Shown here: in pieces, positions 33,125-43,828 of the stretch
Layout of the letters: each line of letters begins with the position of its first letter
Position numbering within the stretch: position 1 is the stretch's first letter
Assembly (NCBI GenBank): GCA_002778195.1
Contig: PCDI01000003.1
Coordinates: 1,216,295 to 1,280,294 of the forward strand
DNA length: 64,000 bases
Direction of reading: 5' to 3'
Source of the DNA: Raffaelea ambrosiae
Taxonomy: Eukaryota; Ascomycota; Sordariomycetes; Ophiostomatales; Ophiostomataceae
Notes under the pieces: model-generated
Seen by the model: the letters and a program-made list of their open reading frames with translations, nothing else
What the model was told of the DNA's origin: nothing
The model's database searches: none
Translations under genes and position numbers: made by a program

Positions 33125-33713
33125 CTATCTAGATATGGCCCATGCTGCGATGACACCGACTGAACCGAAGAGAATGAAGGGAGGGCGTATGATCATGCGA
33201 AAAACGTTGACGCACAAAGAAAGGCCAGTCTGCATCACAACTGTCGGACGAGGCGTTGCGCCCATGTCCCATTCCAGCATAGGTAGCAGATCATCACCGA
33301 CTTCGTCATCTGCTCCGATTTTGGCGTACCAATCGAGAGGTGCATTGCAGTAGTACTTCACCGTAAGCTTTCGAGCCCAGTGCCATTTTCACGGTTCTTG
33401 TTCCGATGAGGCCCCCACGATGAAAACGCGCTTTCATACACCGCCCGTCCACCGAACATAGGGCATCCTCGGCCCAATCCGCACTATGCCACCCCGTTCG
33501 CTTAGGATAAAGAGGCACATTCGCCATCATTCGCGAAAAGTCGACCAGGTCGGTGCCATGTCCAACAAACACACGTGCCAGGAGTTCATTCCGCTCGACG
33601 CCAAAGAAGGGTGCCCATTGGTACTGCCGGTCCTCATAAACAGCGTGCAGAGCTGGAATATAGTGATAACTGTTCAAGCAGTTCGTAGTGATGTAAGGAA
33701 ATCGGAAGATCAA
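33125..33713 (-). pseudogene. Unrecognised gene broken by a one-base frameshift
   Basis: Two minus-strand frames join smoothly if one base is dropped near 33365. The upstream frame (33713-33306) runs ...PFFGVERNELLARVFVGHG...TVKMALGSKAY, and the downstream frame (33361-33125) VKYYCNAPLDWYAKIGADDE...GSVGVIAAWAISR. Codon use and amino-acid composition on both sides look coding. The downstream part ends in a hydrophobic segment of about 20 residues, probably a TM helix. The true start may lie further upstream or after the TTCCAG acceptor-like site near 33658. I do not recognise the family. Either the gene is inactive or a sequencing error is present. Confidence 0.4.
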
Positions 33714-35466
33714 AAGAGAAAGGTGCCGACTGTTGAAGACTGGTTTGAAAGCTAGGGCTCTTCCTGAGAGGGATCTTTGGCTGCCTTTATATACCGTCGA
33801 CCAGCATCACTTTCTTCTCTTTTGCATCCTGCCTCATGACCGTAACCGCAGCAAGTTTCAGCCATGGTCGCCCCCCTCCCCCACCAATACTGAAGGCGAC
33901 AAAGAGGGATTGGGCGAGACCGTAGAAGCCAGTCTACAGCCTGTTCTTCGATGCGCACGGCAAAGGCGAATCCAGCCTAGGAACCGTACCCGTATCGTCA
34001 ACACGGACAATGTGAATCGGCCAGAAAAAGAAGAAAGGGGCTAGGCAGGCTAGGGCAGGCCCGGGTCGTGGGCGGCCTGTTCAGACCGTGTAGGCCAGGC
34101 GCCCGAGGCGTACGCACCGAACAGAACTCCGGGCTCACCACATCTTTGCCCCTGTATTATGTTCCTCAGACTCAGAACGATCCTCAAATTGGCCAACAAG
34201 GCAATTGAAACCTGTCAAGGGTCGACTGGTCAAGAAAGACTGGGCCTGAGGCGGAAAACGGACAGAGTTGACAAGAACCTTCAATGGAAGCCTTTTCGCA
34301 TTTTCGGGGAAGGCCAAAAGATTCAACCTTGTCACTTTTTGCCTGGAGAAACTGCTTCTCTCATCAGCCTCCTCGACAAACAAGGCGCTCTCTCGCAAGC
34401 CCAACCATTTTGACTCCTGGCCGTTTCAATGGCCAGGAAACGACCCGAGAGGCCAGAAATGACCAGGGCGCCTCTTTCCAAGTCGCAATAAGTACTAATA
34501 AAAAAAACGAGCGCCTTTTCACACCTACGTTCGAGATCTGCAAAGACTGGCTAATTTGTGGGACAAGGACAGGCTGCCGTCGCTGTTCAAAACTGTGGAT
34601 TTCCGGTGAAGATGTACCCTACGGTGTCTTTTACACGCCCGCATAGAAAAGAGTGATAATTCAAGAAACAAGAAACAAGAAGAAAAGAAGAAAAGAAGAA
34701 ATAGAAATCACCAGGCAATAGACCAAACAAAGTAAATGTTTTCGAAGTTTGGGGGATTATTTGTCAATCTCTACAGAGATAGAGGCAGCTCAAGTCGTGT
34801 GGTGGGTATGCAACTTAATGATTCATCGTGAGATGGCATACAAGCCATGGGACCTCAACGTGGACTTTGTCACACACACCCGCCCGTTGACCTGGTTTCC
34901 TCAGTGCTCTTGCTGATGAAACCACGGACTCCGTTTGCTTTGTGCACACAGGGCACAAATTTCCCACGTTGCTTGGCCACTACGTGCGTGTTAGTCGTTC
35001 CTTCCCCCTTTGGCGACGACTCACATCGCAGTCACCTCGTTGGCAACGGGGCGTTCCTTCCTTAAACGGACCTCGTTGCCCACAAACTTGATTTCCTCGT
35101 CTGATTTACCTTGGTTTTTTCTTCCTGGGAGCTGTCAATAAATCTCCCTTTTCCTCTTCTCCTCTTCCTTCTTCATCTTCACTCTTCTTTCCAACCCACC
35201 TCCTTCATCACCACTTTCGAAGAGCAGCCACTCCTTTCTCGCAAACCACAATATCCTCCTCCATCCAGAAAGAAAGATATTCTTTTTTTTTCTTTTTCAT
35301 CTAAAAAGTCATCTCGAACTGAACGTACGCTAATTCCGCTTTGTTTGCCCTTGCTCTTGGCTCTGGTCGACTGTTTTCGTGGTGGTTTTTTTTTTCTCAA
35401 CCCTCGCCCTGCTAACTTTTGGCAAACACAGACAAAAACGAACCTTCCCAGCCAGAAAAAACCAAG
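33714..35466. other. Intergenic region upstream of GPI-protein gene
   Basis: No gene recognised. The last 350 bases are highly CT-rich leader-like sequence preceding the ATG at 35467. Purine-rich AAGAA repeats occur at about 34670-34710. Confidence 0.3.
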
Positions 35467-36578
35467 ATGCTTCTATCCAAGATGGCTCAGCTGATGGCCA
35501 TGGCTGCCACGGCCATGGCACAAGCCCACCCTCTGTTCCCTCGCGGCAAAGCTGTCGTCTTTGACAAGTTCGCTACCTCGGCCAAGCCGAACGCCAGCCT
35601 GCAAGGCACCACGTAAGTGTTGAGATAAATATTTTTCTCTCCCATCACCAACGCCATCGCCATCGCCATTGCCATCGTCATATTCCTAACCAAAATCGTA
35701 GCAGCTACATCGTCAAGACTTTCTCGGATCACACGTACACCATTGTGAGCCCCAACTTCACGGTGGTGCCGCCCTCGGGCAGCGGCGCCTCCGTGGCCAC
35801 CCTGACCTTTACTGCTCTCGCTCCCAACAGCAGCATCTCGGCCGCTGTTAACCATACTTCCTCGGCTACGTCATCCTCTGCCTCGGGTGCCAACATGAAG
35901 CTGCACGTCCGCCGCGGGGCCGTTGCTGTGACTACGGTGACGGTTGGCGGTTGCGGATCACCGGTCTCGTCGCTGACACCTACGCCTGTCCCTTCGGTGT
36001 CGACCAGCACTCCGATAATTTCATCGTCATCGGTGCCGATGGTCATGAGCAGCTCCCCTCCTCTCCCGCTTCCCTCGACCACTGACACTTTGGTGACCCC
36101 GGCTACTTCGAGCTTCGGTCTGAGCTCCAGCACCACCTGGCCAGTCTCCTCGTCGTCGATCGCTCTGACATCGTCGACTCCTCTCGTGTCTTCCAGCATC
36201 TCCAGCTCCGGTAGCATGTTCATCTTCCCGAGCAGCAGCGTGAGCTCGCCGAGCGTCGCGTCCAGTGCTTCGGGTGCTTCGGGTGCTTCGGCGGTTTCAA
36301 GTGGTTTGTTTGCCTCTTCCGGTGTCTCTTCGAGCGTCTCCAGCTTCTCGAGCCTGGCTGGCAACGCCAGCATTACTGCTAGCGTGTCACAAACTGCCAG
36401 CGAGAGCGCTGTTCCCGGCTTGACCGTGCCTGCTGCCCAGAGCGAGACGGCTTCACCTGCGGCTACTCACCAGTCTGATGGTGGACGTGCCGTCAAGAGC
36501 ACCTCTGGGTCGCTCATTGCCATGGTCACCACCACCTTTCTGTTCTCTGTCGCTCTGGCGTTCCTTGTTGCTGCCTAA
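35467..36578 (+). CDS. Ser/Thr-rich GPI-anchored cell-surface protein
   Basis: Exon 1 is 35467-35612, the intron begins GTAAGT at 35613, and exon 2 runs to 36578. The acceptor is a tandem TAGCAG: use of CAG starts exon 2 at 35705 (339 residues), and use of TAG starts it at 35702 (340 residues, one extra Ser). The N-terminal signal peptide (MLLSKMAQLMAMAATAMAQA) is followed by HPLFPRG. A beta-rich N-domain of about 80 residues (YIVKTFSDHTYTIVSPNFTV) resembles small fungal surface domains. The middle 200 residues are Ser/Thr/Val/Pro-rich and probably O-mannosylated. The C-terminus is hydrophobic (IAMVTTTFLFSVALAFLVAA) after a small-residue patch, fitting a GPI attachment signal. The exact function is unknown; cell wall or adhesion is likely by class. 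Confidence 0.8.
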
Positions 36579-37292
36579 GGGTGGAAGGTCCGGTACATTA
36601 TGACAAAGAACGGCTGCATAGACCAAAAAAAAAAAAAAAAGAAAAAGAAAAACCGATGGGCTTTCTCATTTCGCACTTTTGCTTGTCAGTTTTCCAATTT
36701 GAGATTGTTGCAGGGAAAAGGTAGAATAGTTTACAGAGGTTGTTTACACAGCTGGCAGTAATATGGAAGGGGGGAAATACCAAAGCCAGATAATTGCGAT
36801 GAGGTGGAAGGAATCTTTTGTTCGTTCTGTTGTTTTCAATTATTTCTCTTCTTATTTGTAGCAAACCCATGTAGCTCGAATGCACGGAACCCTGTGATGG
36901 GGAGCAGACGAAGACATAGGATCGCTCAGATAACACTGCGTTTTCAAAAAAAAAAAAAAAAAAGCCTACAAGTCAACGGGATGTTCAATCTTCGAGCCAA
37001 AACACCAAAGTGTATTATTTTCCGGTCCTTTTTGTTCTCGCTTGATAGATACCGACATTTTATTCGCTTTTTTCCGCCTAGAGGGAAACAAAATAACAAC
37101 CAAATGACAACAAGATTGGGGGATAAAATGTGAAATAAAAAAAGATGTTCAAAACAGAGTAAGACAAACACCACAGGCCATGTACAATGCCGAATTGTCA
37201 TTACACGCTTGTCCAAACAGCAATACACACACGCCTTGCTTCATCTTTCCACCCCACTCATATAAACTTCACATCAAACCATTTCCTCTTAT
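36579..37292. other. Convergent 3' region of GPI-protein and APL1 genes
   Basis: AT-richer sequence with A-tracts (36624-36640 and 36946-36963) consistent with two 3' UTRs. No gene seen. Confidence 0.3.
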
Positions 37293-40200
37293 TTACAACA
37301 GCAGATCGCTGTTGTTGGTGACACCCTGGGATGGGTGCAGCACCGTCTGCGGCGCGTATTGATTTACCACGTAGCCCGTGGACCCGCTGCCGCCAAAAGC
37401 GTCGGGCTGGTCTTGGATCCGCATCTGCGAAAAGTAGGCATCGGCCTCGTCGATGGCCTGCTGGCTGCCGTTGTGGCCATTCGTGCCATTGCCATTCATA
37501 CCGCCGTCCAGGGTGCCATTCGACACTGTCCGCGCTTGCACATCTCGGCTGCGCAGGTCAATATCGGAAGGCTGGCCGCCGTTGCCAAACATTGAAAGGC
37601 TCTTGTTGGTGTCGTACATGAGATCCATAGCCCCCGTTGGCTGCGGCTGTTGCTGCTGCTGCTGTTGCTGAAGTAGAAGCTGCTGTTGCTGTTGCCGCTG
37701 CTGCAACAATAGTTGCTGCTGCTGCTGGGCCGTCGGCGAGATGGGTGATGTTGCCAGGAAGTTTGCGTCGTTCGAGACGGGTGGCCGCTGCAGTGCAGGC
37801 GAATCCTGAAGCTTGCGTGGCCGGGCAGATCGGAAGACGGTCTGCACAGGTTTGAGATACACCGTGGCCAGGGTGCCCACGTTGAGGCACATCTCCTCGA
37901 GGGTCTGCGGGTCCAGACGCTCCGACTCGGCTGTGATGGCGGGCTTCTCGCTCATCACAATACGCTTGGCGGCCTCCATGTCGGTCGACAGCAGCCGCCA
38001 GTACATGTAGGCTCGGTCGCGCAAATCCGGGTTGTCCGTCTCTTCCGTCGCCCATTTGAGCACGCGCGGCACCAGCTCCTGGCCCTTGGTCGGCCGCTGG
38101 ATAAAGAGTTTCACGGTGGCCGTCAGCAGGGCCAGCTGCACCTCGACCGGCTCCTCGGCAAACGAGAACAGGAAATCCTCCAGAAGCACGTCGGCGTTCT
38201 CGATCCGGCTCGCGTACTGGCCAATGACCCACACCATGGCGGCCTTGGCTTCGGGCTCGTCCAGCGAGTCCAGGTTTTCGCACAGCGTCCCGATAATGGA
38301 CTCGTACTGGTTGGGGTATTTGCGGAAAATGTTGCGGATCACCACTGTGGCCTCCTGGACAATGTAAGTCACCTTGGTGGCAACCAGGTCCAGCAGCACA
38401 TTGATGCACCGGCGGGCAGCGGGCTCGATCTTGATGGCCAGCTTGCCAATGGCCCGCACGGCCTTGCGCACAAAGTGCACGTCGATCTCGGTGGCGTACT
38501 CGCGCAGCTCGGTGAGCACCTCGTCAATGTTCTTCTCGTTCGCCAGCATGAAGATCAACTCCAGCTTCGTCACCTTGACATAGATCGGATCGTTGTACTT
38601 GCAGAAGAAAACGCGGATGTCGTTGCGCAGCACCTCGGGCCGCCGTTGCAGAATGAGCAGGGCATTGCGCAGAGCCAGGTACTGCACCTCGGGGCCCTTG
38701 GCCAGGAGGGTGACCAATGGGGGGGACAGCTTCCTGCACAGTGCTGATATTTGTTTCTGGTCGCCAATGTAGTTCATGAGGTAGAGGATCACGCGGACGC
38801 ACGTGAGGACGACCGCGGAGTTTGAGTGGGACAGTCGTGGAGAGATGCGCTCGGCGAGAAGAGCAGCCTCGGTCGATTCTTGAGGAGTATAGGACATGAG
38901 AGCTTCGAGGATGTATGTTTGGCCCCATCTGGCCATGTTAGTTGAAGAGCAATCATGTCACGGGGAAGCAAAGCGGATCGCATGTCCCAAGGTAACGTAC
39001 TCGGAGCAGTCTGGCAGGATGGCCACCATCTTGGAGGCGTTGCCATAGTCGATGGTCAGCTTGATAGCGTCACTACGCTCCCAGATGTCCATCAAGCTCG
39101 CCAGCGCACTGGCAACCACAGTCGGATTGTCGTCGCGCAGCAGGGAGTTCAGACGATCGATGAGGTCCGATGCTTCCACCATGTGTTTGTCGTGGTCGTA
39201 CAGCTTGGCGACGCAGAAGGCGGCGGTTTTCCGCACGTACGGGTCGGGGTCTTTCAGCAGGTGCTTGACCAATGGTACTGTGCCTTCCACAAACTCGCGG
39301 ACGTGGATGTATGACATGGTCCGCAGCGCGAGCGCTCGTACGAGAGGGTTGGGGTCTTCCATATCCTGAAACGCGCAGTGTTAGTCGGGTTGACGCCTCG
39401 GTTCGGATGCTTTCGAGAGAGGAGAGGCTTGGCCACGAACATGCTGGAGGACTGGAAGAGCCTTGACGGCAATCTCTGGCCGCATTCGTGCGTAGTTGAC
39501 TAGGAAAAGGAAGCACCTGGAGAGAGAGAGCGTGTCAGAGGTTGTGTTGGGAACAGAAATCGGGAATCGTTTGGTCTCGTCTCGTCCCGTGATTCTGGCG
39601 TGTCTCTTACATCTTCTTGATCTCGATACTCTGGATGTGCATGCAGGCAATGATGTCGGGGAAGAGGGCAACCATGTCGTTGTTGCTCATGGTCATATTG
39701 GCGACGATCTTCTTGAGTGCGATCTTCTTGGCCGAGTTGTTCTTGTCTTTCTTGCCGCCGCTGTTCAGCTCGAGGCGGAGCTCGGCTACCTTGCCCTGTG
39801 CAGTCCTCGGGCGTGAGTAATACATCCGATCCGGCGGGGGGAGATATGCCATAAACATCTTGGCGGTTGGTGAGGAGGAAATGCTGGGGAAGATGGGCCG
39901 CTCGGAAGGAACAAGACGGGGAAACGGGCAGTGAGGAACGGCGCTGCAAAAGAGTGAAGTGCGCAATCGACGACCCTGCCTGGTAGCGGGACAGCGATTA
40001 CGAGGATGGAGGGGTTGGGGCACAGGCGAGGGCAGAGGCGAAGAAGGTCAAAATCAAATCCAAGGCGATCGCGGGTGAAAAGGGGAGGCGCTGGCTGGAG
40101 AGCTGTTTAAGCGGGATATGAATGATATATTGGGGTAAGGCAGCCGGGGACGGAGGAACAGCAGAGCGGTCACCTCATTGTTTGGGTGCCGATGCGAGGC

Positions 40201-40415
40201 AGAGTAACGAGGCTGGAGGGGCAGCCACGACGACAAGGCCGGGTAGGGGACAGCGAGCCGGCGCGGCGACGAGGGGATCGCAACGAGGGTGGTGGGAACG
40301 GGGACGAGAGAGAAAGAAGTAAGAGATATGGAAAGAGGTGCAGATATCCAAAAATCGACTGGTTTGGCATACGTACCCGAGCAAACAGCTTGGAGTCACC
40401 CTGGGAGCTCGCCAT
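37293..40415 (-). CDS. APL1: AP-2 adaptor complex beta subunit (Apl1), appendage-less
   Basis: This is a large subunit of the plasma-membrane AP-2 endocytic adaptor. Exons 40415-40377, 39795-39611, 39516-39441, 39365-39001 and 38928-37293 give 766 residues. The N-terminus MASSQGDSKLFARGKVAEL and KKIALKKIVANMTMSNNDM match the Apl1 (AP-2) rather than the Apl2 (AP-1) pattern, whose start carries ELRxGLVSQY. HEAT/ARM repeats follow (DMEDPNPLVRALALRTMSYI, DPDPYVRKTAAFCVAKLYD, SLDEPEAKAAMVWVIGQYA, NPDLRDRAYMYWRLLS), ending at VYLKPVQTVFR. After that there is no beta-appendage; a Gln/Leu-rich run (near 37640-37720) and a Gly/Asn linker end in NNSDLLL. Loss of the appendage in filamentous fungal AP-2 is reported in Aspergillus. 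Intron 1 is long (581 bases), and the donor of intron 3 (39440) reads GTTCGT. Confidence 0.9.
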
Positions 40416-41751
40416 GGCGACGTCGTCGATAGCCTGCGCGCGAGTCTGCAAGCAATGTCGTTATCTTGTGGCAGCCAGGATGATTGGGTTGTATGGGCTG
40501 GCTGGGCCGTCTGGGCTGGCTGGATCGATGGGTGGTAGTTGCCGTTGGCGGTGGTGGGTGGTGGGTGGTGTCTTGTGAGCAGCGGCGGGCTGGCCAGGTC
40601 GAATGACAGGCGGAGGGGGGGGGCAGATGTGGTCAGGAGGACGGCGAGCGACAAGGGAAAGAGGAAAAGCGGCGGTGACGCTGGGCAGTGGTCGAGGATG
40701 TGCGGCGGTTGGATGGTGGAAGACTACTGGACTATGGGTGGCAGCGTGGCCGATAAGCTGGAGCGGTTAGCTTGGCGGGATCGACCCAGGCAAAACAAGC
40801 AGCAGAGGACCAGGGGGGTCCGGCAGGGGAAAAGCAGGAAAAGTGGCAGGATGGGGTAGCGCATCGGGGGGGGGTGTCCGGGAGCGAATGAGCATGTCTG
40901 AAAATGGAGGGACGCAACATCTCAAAATAGGGAAAACACGAAAAAAAAAAGAGGACTTCTGCACGCAGCAGCACAAGAACAGGAACACCCTCCCCCGGCG
41001 GCCCCAGGGGTCGCATCCAGCGCAACCTGCCCGCAGCTGGGCGTCCACGTGCGAGCAGCAGCCAGCCAGTGTCGTGTGCTTGCGTGTGTGTGTGTGTGTG
41101 TGTTTGTATGCGTGTGCTTGCATGTGTCTTTGGTCCTCGTGGATGGTTTGTTGGCCTTACCAGTAATGGATGAGACAGGGCTGTGCAGAGATCGCAGCCA
41201 GGCAATGGGGGCGTTGTGCAGAGGTCGAACCCGGCAGCGGCCGAGCAGGATGCAAGGCTGTGGGACCGGCAAGAGCGGCGCGGGCTTCTCTGTGTGCTTT
41301 TCCTGGTGTCCGGCGTCGTCGTGAGACCGGCTTTGACGACGGGAGGCTTTTTTTCTGGCTCGGTTTTTGGTGCTGGCCGCACTTGATATTTAAACCAGCG
41401 GAGCTTTGTCCGTATAATGTTATCCATTGGGAAACAACCCCTATTATTCCACGCCATGGCGGGAAGGCGCGGCATGCTGTGGGGTCCTTGCGTGCCACAA
41501 TCGCACCTGCCCTTCCGTGAGCCCCTGCAATAGCAGAAGCTAAAAATCTTACTAACGCCCCCAGAAAGAAAAAAAAAAACGCGGCTGAACAACGTGGCTT
41601 GCGCCGTCGCAACAAATCCACGACCCCTTCCACAGCTCGCCATTGCCACGTGAACGATCACGAACGGAACTGCCAGAACCCCCCCACAAAACGACCAACC
41701 CAACTTCCTCGTCTTTCTCTCTCCCATCGTTCGTCGACTCTACAACCCACC
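40416..41751. promoter_or_regulatory. Divergent APL1 / EMC4 region
   Basis: About 1.3 kb with no recognisable gene. A GT repeat of about 20 bases lies at 41084-41103, a G run at 40615-40622 and another at 40867-40874. A CACGTG core is at 41647-41652, about 100 bases before the EMC4 start. Confidence 0.4.
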
Positions 41752-42427
41752 ATGTCGCAATTCGCCGCATCGGCTGCCGCCCCGCCGTCGTGGGTTGTCG
41801 CCCTCAAGTCGCCGGTGGCACTGAAAGCCCGCGTCCCCGGCATCGCCGACCCGCCGGGCTACCCAACCCAGGCCATTGCAGCCGGCCCCCCGTCAGGGAG
41901 CAGCAAGCGGAGCGCCAAAGACGCCAAGGCCGTGGCTGCCGCCGCCGCCTCTGCTGCCAGCAGCTCCAAGCGGCCGCCGACGCCCGAAGAAATGGACACA
42001 CTCAAGGTGAAGAAGGCCTGGGAGGTGGCGCTCCAGCCGATCAAGGGCTTGCCGATGACGGCCATCATGATGTACATGTCGGGCAACTCGCTGCAGATCT
42101 TCAGCATCATGATGGTGTACATGGCCTTCAAGAACCCCATTGCCGGTCTGCTGAGCACGGGCCAGACGTTTGAGCGCTTCGAGACCCCCAGCAACAAGGC
42201 CAAGATGCTGCAGGTGAAGCTGGCCTTTGTGGCCATGCAGTTTGTGGCTCTGGCTTTGGGTGTATACAAGGTCAATGCCATGGGGCTGTTGCCGTATGCT
42301 TTTTCTCTCTCCCTGCATCCTCCTTCCTTGCTTCCTTGTACTAACACACAACAGGACAACACGCTCGGATTGGTTACAGTGGGAGGCACCCGTCACTCCG
42401 CTCGAGACGGCAGTACCAGCATTTTGA
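41752..42427 (+). CDS. EMC4: ER membrane protein complex subunit 4
   Basis: EMC4 belongs to the conserved ER insertase for tail-anchored and multi-pass proteins. Exon 1 (41752-42293), intron 42294-42354 (GTATGC...ACAG) and exon 2 (42355-42427) give 204 residues. The family core is VKKAWEVALQPIKGLPMTAIMMYMSGNSLQIFSIMM (one TM), then NPIAGLLSTGQTFERFE and a second TM in LAFVAMQFVALALGVYKVNAMGLLP. Splicing restores the conserved tail LLPTTRSDWLQWEAP...PAF. Reading through the intron would instead give an unrelated tail. The N-terminal 80 residues are Ala/Ser/Pro-rich and cytosolic. Confidence 0.92.
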
Positions 42428-42975
42428 TTACATGCAGTGTATTATGACGGGGGTGTTTGTTTCTGGATTTGCTACGCTTTGGGGCGAGACTTGGTATTAC
42501 AGGACGTGTACAATAGACGAGAATCATTTTGTTTTTGCACAAAGACTGCCCTAAACATAAACTTAAAATGCAGGCCTCAGGGTATCAATGCAGCTCAGCT
42601 AACGCAAAACGACAAATCAACTCGATGGGAGGGCAGTGAATGAAAAAAGGAAATAAAAGCAGAAAGGAAGAAAGGGAAAAAGAAAGAAGAGGGAAAAGAA
42701 AGTAAAAAAAAACCCCAAAAGAAAGCAAAAGAAAGCAAAACTTTTTGGTCAATATAAGCCTAAATCCATATCCATCATATTACCTTGCAGCTGTTTGTTA
42801 GCTGCCCTCGATGTGTGGCTCCCCTTTTATACTCGTGGCCCCTTGCTGTCCCTCCTTTTCTAACTCCCTCTCCAAACAATCCTTTTCCCTCCCGAGACCC
42901 AAGCGCCGATTGTTTTTTTGTTTGCCGTCTCTCATGAGCCATTCTATTGGATGCCGGTGATTGTGTTCTCCAAGT
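42428..42975. other. Convergent 3' region of EMC4 and unknown gene
   Basis: Purine-rich AAAGAAAG sequence at 42640-42740, otherwise unremarkable. No gene seen. Confidence 0.3.
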
Positions 42976-43828
42976 TCAGTCGAACTCGAGTCCGCGGTCG
43001 CTGCCATTGCTCCCCACCGTGGCATCAGTCGAGCTGCCCTGGCTGTTGTTGGAACCCGCCGGCACGTCCTGGTCGCCATCAACCAGTTCAAGAACAGCAG
43101 CAATGTTATTATACGGAGTCTCGGGCATCAGCTCTTGCAGGAAGCTGGCCAGGGCCACGCGGACGTCTCTCCCATAGGTGTGGGCATCGTGCACGGCAAG
43201 AGTGGTGACCTCTTCCATTTCCGCGCTGTTGAGAGAGAATGCACTCTGAACTTTGTCAAGAACAGCTTGCGAAAGCCGCCCTTGGTCTGCATATTGGCGA
43301 CGGATGCGGTTCCATCTGCGCGCTGTACGGTTGCCCATAGGACGGTTGTCCACGGGACCGTCAGGGGCGATGGTGCTTGAGTTGAGAGGCCGCACGGCAT
43401 ATGCGTGAGAGCCTTCAGCACCACCGGCAAAGTAGCGCGCCGTGTCATGGTCGACAACTATTCCTTCGCCTGACGTGTTGTTGCCGATACTGGCATTGCT
43501 GACTCCGTGGTTGGCTTGGATATTGTAGATGCATTCGTCGTTGACTCCGTCATCTAGTAAAGCGGAAGAAACACGGCGTCAGATACCAGAGCCGAGATGA
43601 AAGTAAGGACATAAACTCCAAGGGGAGGGGACACACGTAAGGGGTAGTAAAAAAAAAAAAAAAAAGAGAGACAAAGAATGGTGATGATCGGCTTACCGAC
43701 AATGGTGCTTGTGTCTGGGATGCTGTTGCCCCGGGACTTTGTGGTGCGCTAGACAGTCAGTCTTGAACTACAACAATGTCGAACATCTTGTTGCAATGAC
43801 AGAGGAATCATACCTGTGAAGAAGGCAT
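42976..43828 (-). CDS. Hypothetical protein, 214 residues, N-terminal Asn/Gly-rich segment
   Basis: Not recognised. Three exons (43828-43814, 43748-43697, 43553-42976) join in frame across GT-AG introns to give MPSSQRTTKSRGNSIPDTSTIV...GLEFD. Residues about 24-60 read IYNIQANHGVSNASIGNNTS and onward, rich in Asn, Gly, Ser and Ile. The middle contains a short arginine-rich stretch RTARRWNRIRRQYADQ, followed by a predicted helical region (LSQAVLDKVQSAFSLNSAEM, VRVALASFLQEL). The tail is Ser/Asn/Asp-rich. There is no signal peptide or TM. The intact frame over two introns makes a real gene likely. The first exon encodes only five residues. Confidence 0.65.

Noticed and set aside
39796..39880. 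Start of the AP-2 beta protein at MFMAYLPPPDRM
   Set aside because: The 13-codon exon MASSQGDSKLFAR at 40415-40377 joins in phase to GKVAEL and matches the known Apl1 N-terminus; the other reading is intron.
37293..40415. AP-1 beta (Apl2) as identity
   Set aside because: The N-terminus lacks the ELRxGLVSQY motif of AP-1 beta and matches the Apl1 form; absence of the appendage also fits AP-2 of filamentous fungi.
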